64,000 bases of DNA, taken from the NCBI GenBank assembly GCA_023105745.1, contig JALGQZ010000009.1:34586409-34650408 (forward strand), read 5' to 3'. Position numbers and translations under genes: made by a program. Position 1 is the stretch's first letter. Each line of letters opens with the position of its first letter. A model generated the notes under the pieces. That model was not told the origin of the DNA. It saw only the letters and a program-made list of their open reading frames with translations, and made no database searches. Shown piece by piece: positions 49,793 through 58,416 of this stretch. This stretch comes from Austropuccinia psidii. Taxonomy: Eukaryota; Basidiomycota; Pucciniomycetes; Pucciniales; Sphaerophragmiaceae.

Positions 49793-50371
49793 CAGACCCC
49801 CATTGTTCTTCTGCCTCACGCGAGCATTTCACTTCTCAGTTGCAGCATTCGCTGAGACTCAGCTTCAATTTTGCCCACACGCCTTGAAGCTGAGACTTTT
49901 GCGGGTGCTGAAACTGGTGAGATCATCTCAGCTTCACCATGGTATAAAAGACCATCTTCACACGACACGCACTTCACTTTCTTTCTCACCCGCTCCACTT
50001 CGTTCAACCTCACCCGCGTTTGTCCTTGTGCGTATTCCCCCTCGTCTTCCTGCCTTTCCAGTCTTTTCTTTTGCACTCGACTAACCCCACTCCCCTTCCT
50101 GCTCGCTTTTTGTTTATTCTTCTGATCCGTTCAGAAGCTCCCTTCTATCCACCTTGTGCGTTACCTCTTTTTTTAACTTTTGTCAACATTATGTACCGAT
50201 ATTAATATTTTTCTTTCTTCACGACTTCCTTCCAGAGTTTTAAAAACTTCCGACTAGAGCGTTTTCAATTTGATTCTGTTTTAAATTTATATAATTCATC
50301 GTATGCCTTCATTTTCTTTCTTGATTGTTTACTTTGTATGCAGTTACTAACCTCGCTTGTTTTGGTTTTAG
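49793..50371 (+). promoter_or_regulatory. Promoter and 5' UTR of the Zn2Cys6 gene
   Basis: A TATAAA lies at about 49943, followed by pyrimidine-rich leader sequence. Directly before the ATG are a TACTAAC branch-point-like sequence (about 50344) and TTTTAG (to 50371), so a 5'-UTR intron probably ends immediately upstream of the start codon. The matching donor was not fixed. Confidence 0.55.
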
Positions 50372-51749
50372 ATGTCGTGCACTTTATGCACCAAGCGGGG
50401 TATCCCCTGCATTCGTTCCTCGACGACGAACGACGCTTGTGATGCTTGCCGACAAGCACACAAGAAATGTTCGTTCGTTGTCCGCCCCTTCCGACCACGA
50501 GGCCAGAGGAGTTCTCGCCCAAGACGCCCTCGCGAGGACTCCTTTGTGGTTGACGATGATGAAACCATTGCCGAGCGTGAATGGACGCTGGGCCCCCAAA
50601 CAGGCCAACGGGAACGATTCTGGACGATTAGCCTTGTCCCCTCCAGTATCGATTTGTCCACTCCCCCTCCTAGGCCACCATCCGATGGTCACTTCACTCC
50701 TCGACCGGAGGGAAGTGATTATCCGGCCGATGAAGGATGGCGATGGCGAGAGGACATTCGAGCTTGGGCTGATCGTCACCATGTCTTGTCACCGATGGGA
50801 TTCAAACGCCAAAGTAAGTTTTATTTCTCCTCCTTATCTCATTTCTCTTCACGCAATAATATTGACTTTTTTCCATTTCTCATAGAACAAAACCCCCCGA
50901 ATCCCCCCCGACAAGACTCTCCTGTTGCTAGTTTGCCTCGCGAGCAAACCCCCCCGCAACCCACTCCAGGCCCGAGTGGCACCCGATGGTCTGAGGAATT
51001 ATTCCGCGGTAAGCAGCCAAAGTTTCATTTCATTTTCATTTTCACTTTCGAGTCGAGTGAACTGACTCTTCCTCCTTTTTTAGAACCCTCCCTAACCGAA
51101 GAGCCACCTATTCCTGGCCCAAGTCCAGCGTCCCAACAACCTGAGGACGATACGACTCGTGAGCCAGAACCTGAGGTGGCTCCTACGCAATCCACGGAGG
51201 AACCTTTTGGTAAGTCACCACTTCTCCTTCTTCACTCTTCTCAACTTTTCCTCACCATTTTTTCAACCGTCTCCAGATCGTCCCGCCACTCCTCGCTCGA
51301 TAATCATCATCGACGATACGCCCGTGGGATCCCCAATTCCCCATCCCCCTTCTTCTTACCCGACTCGCCCATCTTCCCCTTCCATTCCCCCCCCCTCCAC
51401 TCCAACCCCGGTTCCCTCCCCAGAGATCCCTTCCAGTGCCCCCGAGAACCCCAACGCCTCCTCCCCCCCGGTGCCAAGCTTGTCTCATTCCCACAATGAC
51501 GCTCGCCAGGAATTCACAGACCTGCGACCGACCCTAATGATTCCTCGAGCAATCGTCCACGATTCGATCAACCGAATCTTGTTGGAGCATCGTCGCTTGC
51601 TCCACATGATTCCTTTTGTGGATGCAACTCATCGAAATGAGATGCACCGGGACTTCCGGGACGAACTAAACCGCCTCCTTGCCCAGGCACTGGAGGCTTA
51701 TCCAAAGGAGGACATAACCGGGATAGTCTCCAAATTCCTCGAAAAATAA
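50372..51749 (+). CDS. Zn2Cys6 (fungal binuclear cluster) DNA-binding cargo protein, 387 aa
   Basis: Exons 50372-50813, 50886-51008, 51084-51209 and 51277-51749; introns of 72, 75 and 67 nt, all in the same phase, with GTAAG donors and TAG or CAG acceptors. The N-terminus holds CTLCTKRGIPC...CDACRQAHKKC, which fits C-x2-C-x6-C-x9-C-x2-C-x6-C of fungal zinc-cluster DNA-binding domains. A basic patch (RPFRPRGQRSSRPRRPR) follows. The middle is a long Pro/Ser/Glu-rich region, and the end is a helical segment (IVHDSINRILLEHRRLL...FRDELNRLLAQALEAYP) that could dimerise. No fungal transcription-factor middle domain is seen. No stops. It could bind the element's own repeats or hairpins; that is inference. 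Confidence 0.85.
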
Positions 51750-52164
51750 AAAATTTATTTCCACTTTTTATCATTTTTAATACTCTCTTTTAAATAAATT
51801 ATTATTTGTAATCAATTATTATTATGTTCAAATTCTATTACATTCTTTGTTCACGTAAAAATTACTTATTTCCTCCTTAGAGAAAAACCCTGATTGCGTG
51901 AGAATTATTTTTGTAAGTGCCCCACCAAGGGTTTGAGTGAGTATTTGTTTTCGTGAACCTCTTTTTCTCAAAATGCGCCAATAGTTGCCGTTATCCTCTC
52001 CTATATTTTCTTCTTCCATGGTTTAGAGCCATCCCCATTTTTAACTGTAAAAAAGCGGCAGGTTCCCGTATGTGAGCAATCCAGTCCAGATTCGTGAAAC
52101 ATGGCCTTTCCTATGGTCACACGCTATTAATCTTACTCATGTATTGAATTGTTTAAATTGTCTG
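51750..52164. other. 3' flank of the Zn2Cys6 gene, nothing seen
   Basis: An AT-rich 3' UTR-like stretch followed by unremarkable sequence up to the start of the minisatellite. No gene or site recognised. Confidence 0.5.
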
Positions 52165-52735
52165 GAACCTTCACAAGCGTAAGGATTGGCGTGTGACTTG
52201 TTGGGAGGCTGCACAGGCGTAAGGATTGGCGTGGGAATTGTTGGGAGCCTGCACAGGCATAAGGATTGGCGTGTGAATTTTCGGGAGCCTGCACAGGCGT
52301 AAGAATTTGTCAGCATTGTTGGCAACCTTCCCAAGCGTAAGGATTGGCGTGTGAATCGTTGGAAGGCTGTACAGGCGTAAGGAATTTTAGCACTTTTGGG
52401 ACCCTTCACAAGCATAAGGATTGGCGTGTGAATTGTTGGGAGCCTGCACAGGCATAAGAATTGGCGTGTGAATTCTTGGGATCCTGCACAGGCCAAGAAA
52501 ATTTCAGCATTGTGGGGAAGCTTCACAAGCATAAGAATTGGCGTGTGAATCGTCGAAAGCCTGTGAAGGCGTAAGCATTGGCGTGTAAATTTTCGGGAGC
52601 CTGCACAGGCCCAAGGATTGGCGTGTGTAGCGCTGGCACCCCGCATAGGCGTAAGGAACTTTTAGCATTCTCAGAACCTGCACAAGCATAAGGATTTGCG
52701 TGTGAAGCATTGGCATCCTGGACAATAGCAACAAA
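52165..52735. repeat. Minisatellite of ~14 units of 36-41 bp
   Basis: Units contain CACAGGCGTAAGGATTGGCG followed by TGTGAATTGTTGGGAGCCTG. A shorter variant (CGTAAGGAATTTTAGCA-type) recurs every two to four units, giving a higher-order pattern. It lies between the converging 3' ends of the Zn2Cys6 and Tet-like genes. The word GCGTAAGGAT also recurs in the right-end array at 57590-57870. The Cys/Leu-rich ORFs across it are artefacts of the repeat. Confidence 0.88.
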
Positions 52736-52744
52736 CCAGGACAG

Positions 52745-52770
52745 ATGTACGATGGCATGCCACCGTACAT
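52745..52770. repeat. Hairpin palindrome 4 (ATGTACGATGGC...GCCACCGTACAT)
   Basis: 12-bp arms with one mismatch around AT. It lies in the convergent spacer just after the minisatellite. Confidence 0.85.
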
Positions 52771-52894
52771 AATCTACTTCACCCCTTTTTCATGTCAGAC
52801 ACCCCATCTCCCGCACTCGAATCCATCCAATCCTGATGTATATTGTCCTCTGCCTTATCCCACCATTACTTACCCAACCCACATGCAAATCTCC

Positions 52895-54223
52895 TCATTC
52901 TTTGAATCGGCATGAGATTGTATTACCATCCCTGATTTGATAGCCCGCTCTCTCGGCAATCTCATAATAGCCATGGCTTTTTTGACGCATTGTTTTTGCT
53001 AACCTGCTTGAGCATTGTGCGGACATACCCACTAGTGTCGTGCTTTCGTTGTCCTGTGCTGGATCAGTATAATGAACAAATGTACTACTGGCCCACACTA
53101 CCTGAATGAGCCCATGACATGCGGATAGATCAATCCAAAAATGTTCATTTGGGAAAATCAATTTTCCACCTGTACACCGCTTTGACGCAGCTCTTTGAAT
53201 TTGGCCAGTCCGCTTATCAGCTTGAAACCACCATCCCGAAGCATACAGTGATGCATCCTTATCAAGATGAGGTGAATTTTTGAATCCATTCATGGTGAAA
53301 GTGAGTGCGGAAGCGAACTCAAATGCACCCTGATTTGCCGGAATATCGCCTTCATAGTTGACTTGATCAAAAGACGGAACCCCCAATGAATTGTAGCAAT
53401 TTTGAATCCTCCCAAATAAATTATCCCCAACATATCGTAAGGATTGACCTAGAATGCAACCCACCGAGCTAAGATTGGGACCTCAGTCCCGCCATTCATC
53501 TTTTGCATTTTCAATTTTGCCAGCACTTCCATACAGACCAAATTGTTCATTCTTCGTGGTGCATTTGCACCACCCAATCGCGAACATAAATCCCTCCAGT
53601 AATGCTCCATTTGTTGCAATAGGGTCGGTGAATCTCTTTTCGCGAAATAGGAATTGTGATAATTCATCCCATTGATCAACCTCGACTTCACTCATTGTTG
53701 TGAATGGTCGGAATTCAACAAGGGCAATGAGTAATCCGGTTGAAGAGAAAATTGCCACACGCCCAAAGTGAATGCGTTTGATCTGATTGACATCCACAAC
53801 CCTCCGAATTTCACTTGGGGTGATATTTGCTGATACTGGCATTGATATTTGTGCTGTTGGGCGAGAGGAGGAAAACAACCTATTCATTCGGGTCGTTTTG
53901 CGCTCATTTGTCTTTTGGGATCTGCTACTATTCCCGAGTGGTTGAGGAATCACTATGTGTTGAAGCACACAAGATATCAGATACTGCCAAGGAGCTTTCT
54001 TCGGCACACATCCTTTGACTTCCCTGTTGGAGCCCACATGACATTGGCACAATCTGAACCGACTAAAGCCAATGTTCTTCCGTGGGGCCCAATGAGGGTG
54101 CCACATAAATGTGGAAGCATATATACACTGAGATTAAGCGAGTAACTCACACTTTCCTTCCTCAGCCCGACGCTTTCTCGCGAGTTCCCTTTTACGCTCT
54201 TTTCCTTTTTTCGTGAATGGCAT
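52895..54223 (-). pseudogene. Tet-like 2OG-Fe(II) dioxygenase cargo gene with one in-frame stop
   Basis: A putative ATG at 54223 encodes a basic start (MPFTKKGKERKRELARKRRAEEGK), followed by an intron with donor GTGAGT whose acceptor I could not fix. The main frame runs SEIRRVVDVNQIKRIHFGRVAIF to DEWRD, meets TGA at 53483-53485, and continues in the same frame to 52895. The C-terminal part has ALTFTMNGFKNSPHLDKDAS with an HxD iron-binding pair (H-L-D, near 53269), GWWFQADKRTGQI, GGKLIFPNEHFWIDLS, and a distal H in SSTFVHYTDP followed by a conserved R. These fit Tet-like oxygenases of rusts, relatives of TET/JBP enzymes that oxidise methylated bases. The TGA may derive from a CGA codon. It could be a pseudogene or be read through. 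Family assignment is from motif recognition. Confidence 0.72.
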
Positions 54224-54800
54224 GCTTTCAGCAGAAAATGAAATGAAACCGAATGATTACTGATTTCTTAATATCACCTAAATTGGATTGCGGTGGATGA
54301 ATCTTTTTTAATTGCGGCTAAAAAGAAAGCTCACGCCTGACCTTGGCAAATTCACGATCTCAAATACCTGAACCTGAAAATTGCAGTGGATAGTGCATTA
54401 TTCAATTTTACACATTGATGTTCCCATGCAATCACTTTCCAATCCAACCATTTGGAATATTGCAAGCACACGCAAATGCAATATGCATCCTGCGGCGGAT
54501 CCCTAGCTATCCTAGTCCTCTTGAAAGACACAGGAACATTTGGCCTATTATGGGCTGGTGGGAAGTGATAAACGCGACTTCCCGCAATGCACCCGCGTGT
54601 GCTACTCGCGGGCACATCGCCTGACTCAGCTTGCGTCTTGTCGGAGTCTTTGCAATGATGTACGGAGGCATGCCTCCGTACAATTACTATTGGTACTCAG
54701 ACTGTGGCATCCGGGCAGTAGTAGGATAGGAAGTCATGATTATTAAATTCATAAATAACTTTGCAAAATTCAATTACAATCTATCTAGTACAAAGCTAAT
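54224..54800. other. Spacer between Tet-like gene and next gene, with perfect palindrome
   Basis: 577 bp containing the promoter side of the Tet-like gene and the 3' side of the next one. Apart from the 24-bp palindrome at 54659-54682 nothing is recognised. Confidence 0.5.
54659..54682. repeat. Hairpin palindrome 5, perfect (TGTACGGAGGC AT GCCTCCGTACA)
   Basis: A perfect 24-bp palindrome, the best preserved member of the TGTACG hairpin set. Confidence 0.92.
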
Positions 54801-57037
54801 CTAAAACGGGTCAATCCTGGTTGTGAGTTTAGCTGACCTGGGTACCGTCAAGGTGACCTCATCACTTGAACCAAGCCCGCGTTTCGCCACCCAGGCATCA
54901 CCAAAGTCTAATACTAAGCATCGTGCAAATTCAAATCTAAGAGGTACAGCGGGGTTAAAAGACTCTGATGAGAAGAAACTTTTATTCAGTAAATCACATA
55001 TATACTTATTAGTACGTAGCCACACTGGCTCCACTAGATTTTTACTTTCTGAAAGTTTTGCGGAAATGTCAATTAGTGATAAAGCCCCTTTAACTGAGCT
55101 TTCTCTCCAGTCATCTGAGCATACCATCAAACCACGAACCCCCGCCGCACAGAATGCCGCTAATATACCATAGCAAATTCGATTTATTCCGAGATTCTTG
55201 TGACACGTCAAAAGATCTTTGATGGCCTCATTTTTTTTTGAGTTTGTGAGTTTGCCTTTGATGCCATTAACTTTGACCTTTGTATTTGCACGTACCATGT
55301 TGTACGCAATCATCAAATGGATAACTGTATCCATTAGACCCTCCAGGTTTTTGTGCGGCTTTGTGGATATCTCATTGTCAGCCCCGCCACCTTCAATGCT
55401 GAGTTGGGTTGCACGTTGCTTCGATTTACTCAAGCAGGAGGCAAGGTATTCAACTTCTCCCCGTTCGAGTCCAAGAGGATCGGTTGAATTTGATGTTGGT
55501 GCAACATATGGTTTGGGTGCAATCACATCTTATGAGACTAAACTAATGGATTCAAACATAACATTTGCCCAAAAATGTTTAACTGGATTGGCGGGGTAAA
55601 GAAGGCTCTGAACCATTTTGAAGAAGGAGTGTTCTGATTTTGGGAGATTATCTGGAGGTTTAGCTGATTCCTTCATCAATTTGAGATTCCAAATGTTGTG
55701 ATCAAAAAACGCTTCTGTTTCGGTTGGCTTAAAAAAATCTAACCCTGTATATTGCAATTTATATCACCAGTCAACAGCCAATAATCATGTATCATGCACA
55801 AAGATAAAACTCACCTGCCATCTCAAGGTCCTCCAGCCAGGCCGACATTTTAAGCTCTTGGTTACTGATCACCTTAATACCAACAGGAAGGAATGTATGA
55901 GCATCCTTTGTTGGTAAATTGTCCCATCTATTTTTGTAAATCCTATTGATATTATCAAGCCCCCTTTTCCATGATTGTTGAGAAATATTGGAATGATAAT
56001 TCAAAATGCCTGCAAACTCTTCCATGCGGGATAAGAATATTCCTTGAAAATTCGCAGCGGATGACACTTCGGGCTCAGCGTCAGGAATTATATCAGTCAT
56101 ATCTTGTCCCATTGTATCAAGTTTAATTGTTTCCCTTTCTTGAAAGGCTTGAATATTCTGAGGAGAGGCGGCAGGGGTTGCATCATGCATTGTTTCATTG
56201 GGTATCGGGGGGCTTTCAGTATGTGGAGCTTCATCATGGATTGTTTCATTGAGTATTTGGGGGGGTTCAGTATGCGGAGGTTGATTATCAATATGGTCCC
56301 CTTCAACATTGATAATTTCATGACCTTGATCGCGCGAATTGTTTGCGGCTTCAAAGGTACGGCGTTTTTTGTTTGTTTTTTTGGTCGCATGTATATTTGG
56401 TCTTTTTCCTAATCCTTTGCCTGGAAATCTAATTACGACTCGAGATCCTTCAGGTAGAGATTCTCCCACCTCCACACCTGCCCATATATTGTAAGCAGCT
56501 ATTTTTATCAATTTTGTTTTGAATTATTAATGGACTTATGGTTCAAATCCATTTTGAGCAGGCTCATGGCTTCAGCAATCTTTTGACGCACATAATCAGG
56601 AATTTTACTATCATTTTGAATTTTTTCGAGCCTTGGGATTGTTTGAGCAATGTTGGAGACAAATTGTTCCTTGGATATAATTTCCACCTCCCCACTGAAA
56701 ATTACATCATCTTGCCCATCATCTTCTGTCGGTGAACAAGGTTCAACAGTCTTTTCCTTCTCATAAGTTTTAAAATTTGGTTTCTGAGCGCTTGGAGGTT
56801 GTCCTGAAATAAAGGCTATGACACAATATCAGGTTTTGAGAGATTTGAAATATTCAAGATGGATGCATACTCACATTCTGGAAGAACTGGTGGATCTTGA
56901 TTATCTTCATGTGACTGGCTCTCTACTTCAATGCCTAATTCACGACTACTGGCGATATCAGAGATTTCACTTCCACTCTCTGGGGCTGAAGTTGGTCGTT
57001 CATTGAATTCAGTTGAATTTCCCGGGGTTCGGGCCAT
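54801..57037 (-). CDS. Cargo protein of unknown function, multi-exon, possibly disrupted
   Basis: ATG at 57037 (MARTPGNSTEFN). Exon 1 ends at 56875 with a GTGAGT donor; the acceptor at 56804 gives an acidic exon ending QNDSKIPDYVRQKIAEAMSLLKMD. The next exon (from about 56480) carries a basic nuclear-localisation-like KRRTFE region, an acidic Pro-rich linker and SAANFQGIFLSRMEEFAGIL. A 69-nt intron (55813-55745) joins LEDLEMAG to LDFFKPTETEAFFDHNIW. The last exon has SIEGGGADNEIS, ICYGILAAFCAAGVRGLMVCSDDW and ends RIDPF. Problems: a TGA forms at the exon 1/2 join, TAA at 55530-55532 interrupts ISLVS/DVIAPKP, and the exon 2/3 join is unresolved. No known domain recognised. Confidence 0.55.
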
Positions 57038-57589
57038 AGGGGAGGTAGTTTATTATGCAAATAGATGGTGACGAGTTGATTGATAACTTGTTTGAAAATT
57101 TTTGAATAAAAAGATCCAAATTCCAGAAAAAAGGTGCAAGTAAAATAATCGCATTTGCAAAATGAGATTTGTCGGGAAATTGAAGGAGGCAATGTTTTGC
57201 AAATTACTTCATATCATGCAAATGAAATCACTTCCCTGTGAGACATTGAATAAAGTTGACTAGTGAGAAACCTACTAAAGTCAACTTTTGAACTATTCAA
57301 CGCTCATGAGGTAAGGACTAAGCAAAGTGTTCATTTGATTGATATGAAATAAAATGGTTTTGTCGGCGAAACAGGAGACACAATTCTTGTCTTAAATAGT
57401 CCACTTATTAGGTTTTAATTTGTGAGTCTCATGATTTAAGCCCTAACCACAACATGGTGAATATACTGACCAATATCCACTTAGGTCCTGTTGGCAGAGA
57501 AAGCCACTCAGCATATTTCGGCAATTGCGTTCATCGTGTACGCCAACAAGCCACCGTACTGTACACTATGGATGTAATACGGAAGCGTG
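57038..57589. other. Right spacer with degenerate hairpin
   Basis: The upstream region of the preceding gene. At about 57536-57575 a decayed TGTACG...CCGTACTGTACA resembles the hairpin family. No gene seen. Confidence 0.4.
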
Positions 57590-57870
57590 AGGAGGGTAAC
57601 TGTTGTCGGAGGCATGTCGGGATGGCACTACATGAGCGTAATGATGGTAAGCAGTGTCGGGAGAATGTCGGGAGGGAGGGTAAGCGTTGTCGGGAGGGCA
57701 CTACATGAGCGTAAGGATGGTAAGCAGTGTCGGGAGAATGTCGGGAGGGAGGGTAAGCGTTGTCGGGGGCATGTCGGGAGGGCACTACATGAGCGTAAGG
57801 ATGGTAAGCGTTGTCGGAGGCATGTCGGGAGGGTACTACACAAGCGTAAGGATGGTAGGGGCGGGGGTGT
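57590..57870. repeat. Right-end tandem repeat array
   Basis: Irregular repeats built from GTAAGCRTTGTCGGGAG, CATGTCGGGAGGGCACTACA and TGAGCGTAAGGATG, in units of roughly 50-70 bp. It shares GCGTAAGGAT with the minisatellite at 52165-52735. The overlapping ORFs in all frames are artefacts. It is G-rich on plus, like the left-end array. Confidence 0.85.
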
Positions 57871-58168
57871 GAAAGCGTAAGGAGTGGTGAGGACGGAGAG
57901 GGGCGGGCAGTGTCGGAGTCTCATCTGGATGGAGGGCGGTGCGGGTGCGTAAGCATGCTAAGCGTCGGGGAGGCGGAAGCCAATGAGGTGAAATTACACG
58001 AACGTTGCGCATAGTGTTGAAATGGGTTTGGGCTTTGAGTGACATTCTCATGTGACACATGTGAAGATTGACGTTGTCTTGACGCTGACGTGACGTGACC
58101 CACTAAATCCAGTGACTATAAAGTGACACTAACGCGACTGAAGCAAGATTTTATACTGACCGCGGTGC

Positions 58169-58214
58169 GACGTGAAGTCAATCGCCGACGATTGACGCGA
58201 GATTTGCCCTGGTG
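58169..58214 (-). repeat. Right terminal inverted repeat
   Basis: 46 bp ending GCCCTGGTG, the inverted partner of 37449-37494. It is followed by the TAG duplication (58215-58217). CGTCA-type motifs lie just inside it at 58060-58110. Confidence 0.95.
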
Positions 58215-58217
58215 TAG

Positions 58218-58416
58218 GTGAATTTTTGTGTAGAATCCAAATCTGGCCTTAAATCGATTGCTTTACCTACTCAATAAAAAGGTATTCTTCCTTTCTTAAA
58301 TCAAAAATGATAAATTTTGAGTATATGCATGACTTATGGGTTATGCATAATTCAAAATTTGTTTTTAAGATAATTGTGGCCTATTTGGGTATGTAAAATA
58401 TACCTCAAGGCTCACA
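58218..58416 (-). repeat. LTR of element F (family 1), part 2
   Basis: It resumes the family-1 LTR at GTGAATTTTTGTGTAGAATC after the DNA transposon and ends CTCAAGGCTCACA at 58416. On the minus strand this is the LTR start TGTGAGCCTTGAGG. Confidence 0.9.

Larger units (their letters stand above)
37449..58214. mobile_element. Giant Plavaka-like (CMC/CACTA) DNA transposon with cargo, 20.8 kb
   Basis: Terminal inverted repeats of 46 bp (37449-37494 and 58169-58214; 43/46 matching) start CACCAGGG. A TAG duplication flanks them (37446-37448 and 58215-58217). The surrounding LTR reads CCCTAGGTGAA in intact relatives, giving the empty site. Inside are a Plavaka-like transposase, five further genes, short hairpins in the spacers and repeat arrays towards each end. 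CAC termini and a 3-bp duplication fit the CMC (CACTA) superfamily. Genes in order: transposase (-), 623-aa unknown (+), SNF2 helicase (-), Zn2Cys6 protein (+), Tet-like dioxygenase (-), unknown (-). The interior is visibly more GC-rich than the retroelements around it. Confidence 0.93.

Noticed and set aside
50384..50782. Long frames in other phases across exon 1 of the Zn2Cys6 gene (50325-50885 plus, 50384-50782 minus)
   Set aside because: Shadow frames in GC-rich coding DNA; the Zn2Cys6 motif and in-phase introns fix the real frame.
52165..52735. CRISPR-like spaced repeats
   Set aside because: Units are contiguous and degenerate with no unique spacers, and the sequence is eukaryotic.
52137..52770. 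169-aa and 88-aa Leu/Cys-rich ORFs over the minisatellite
   Set aside because: Periodic translation of a ~40-bp repeat; composition follows the DNA unit.
57454..58103. Set of 60-98-aa ORFs over the right-end array
   Set aside because: Same repeat read in many frames.
37449..58214. Interpretation as a Starship-type element
   Set aside because: No tyrosine recombinase gene is seen; inverted ends, a 3-bp duplication and a Plavaka transposase indicate a cut-and-paste CMC element.
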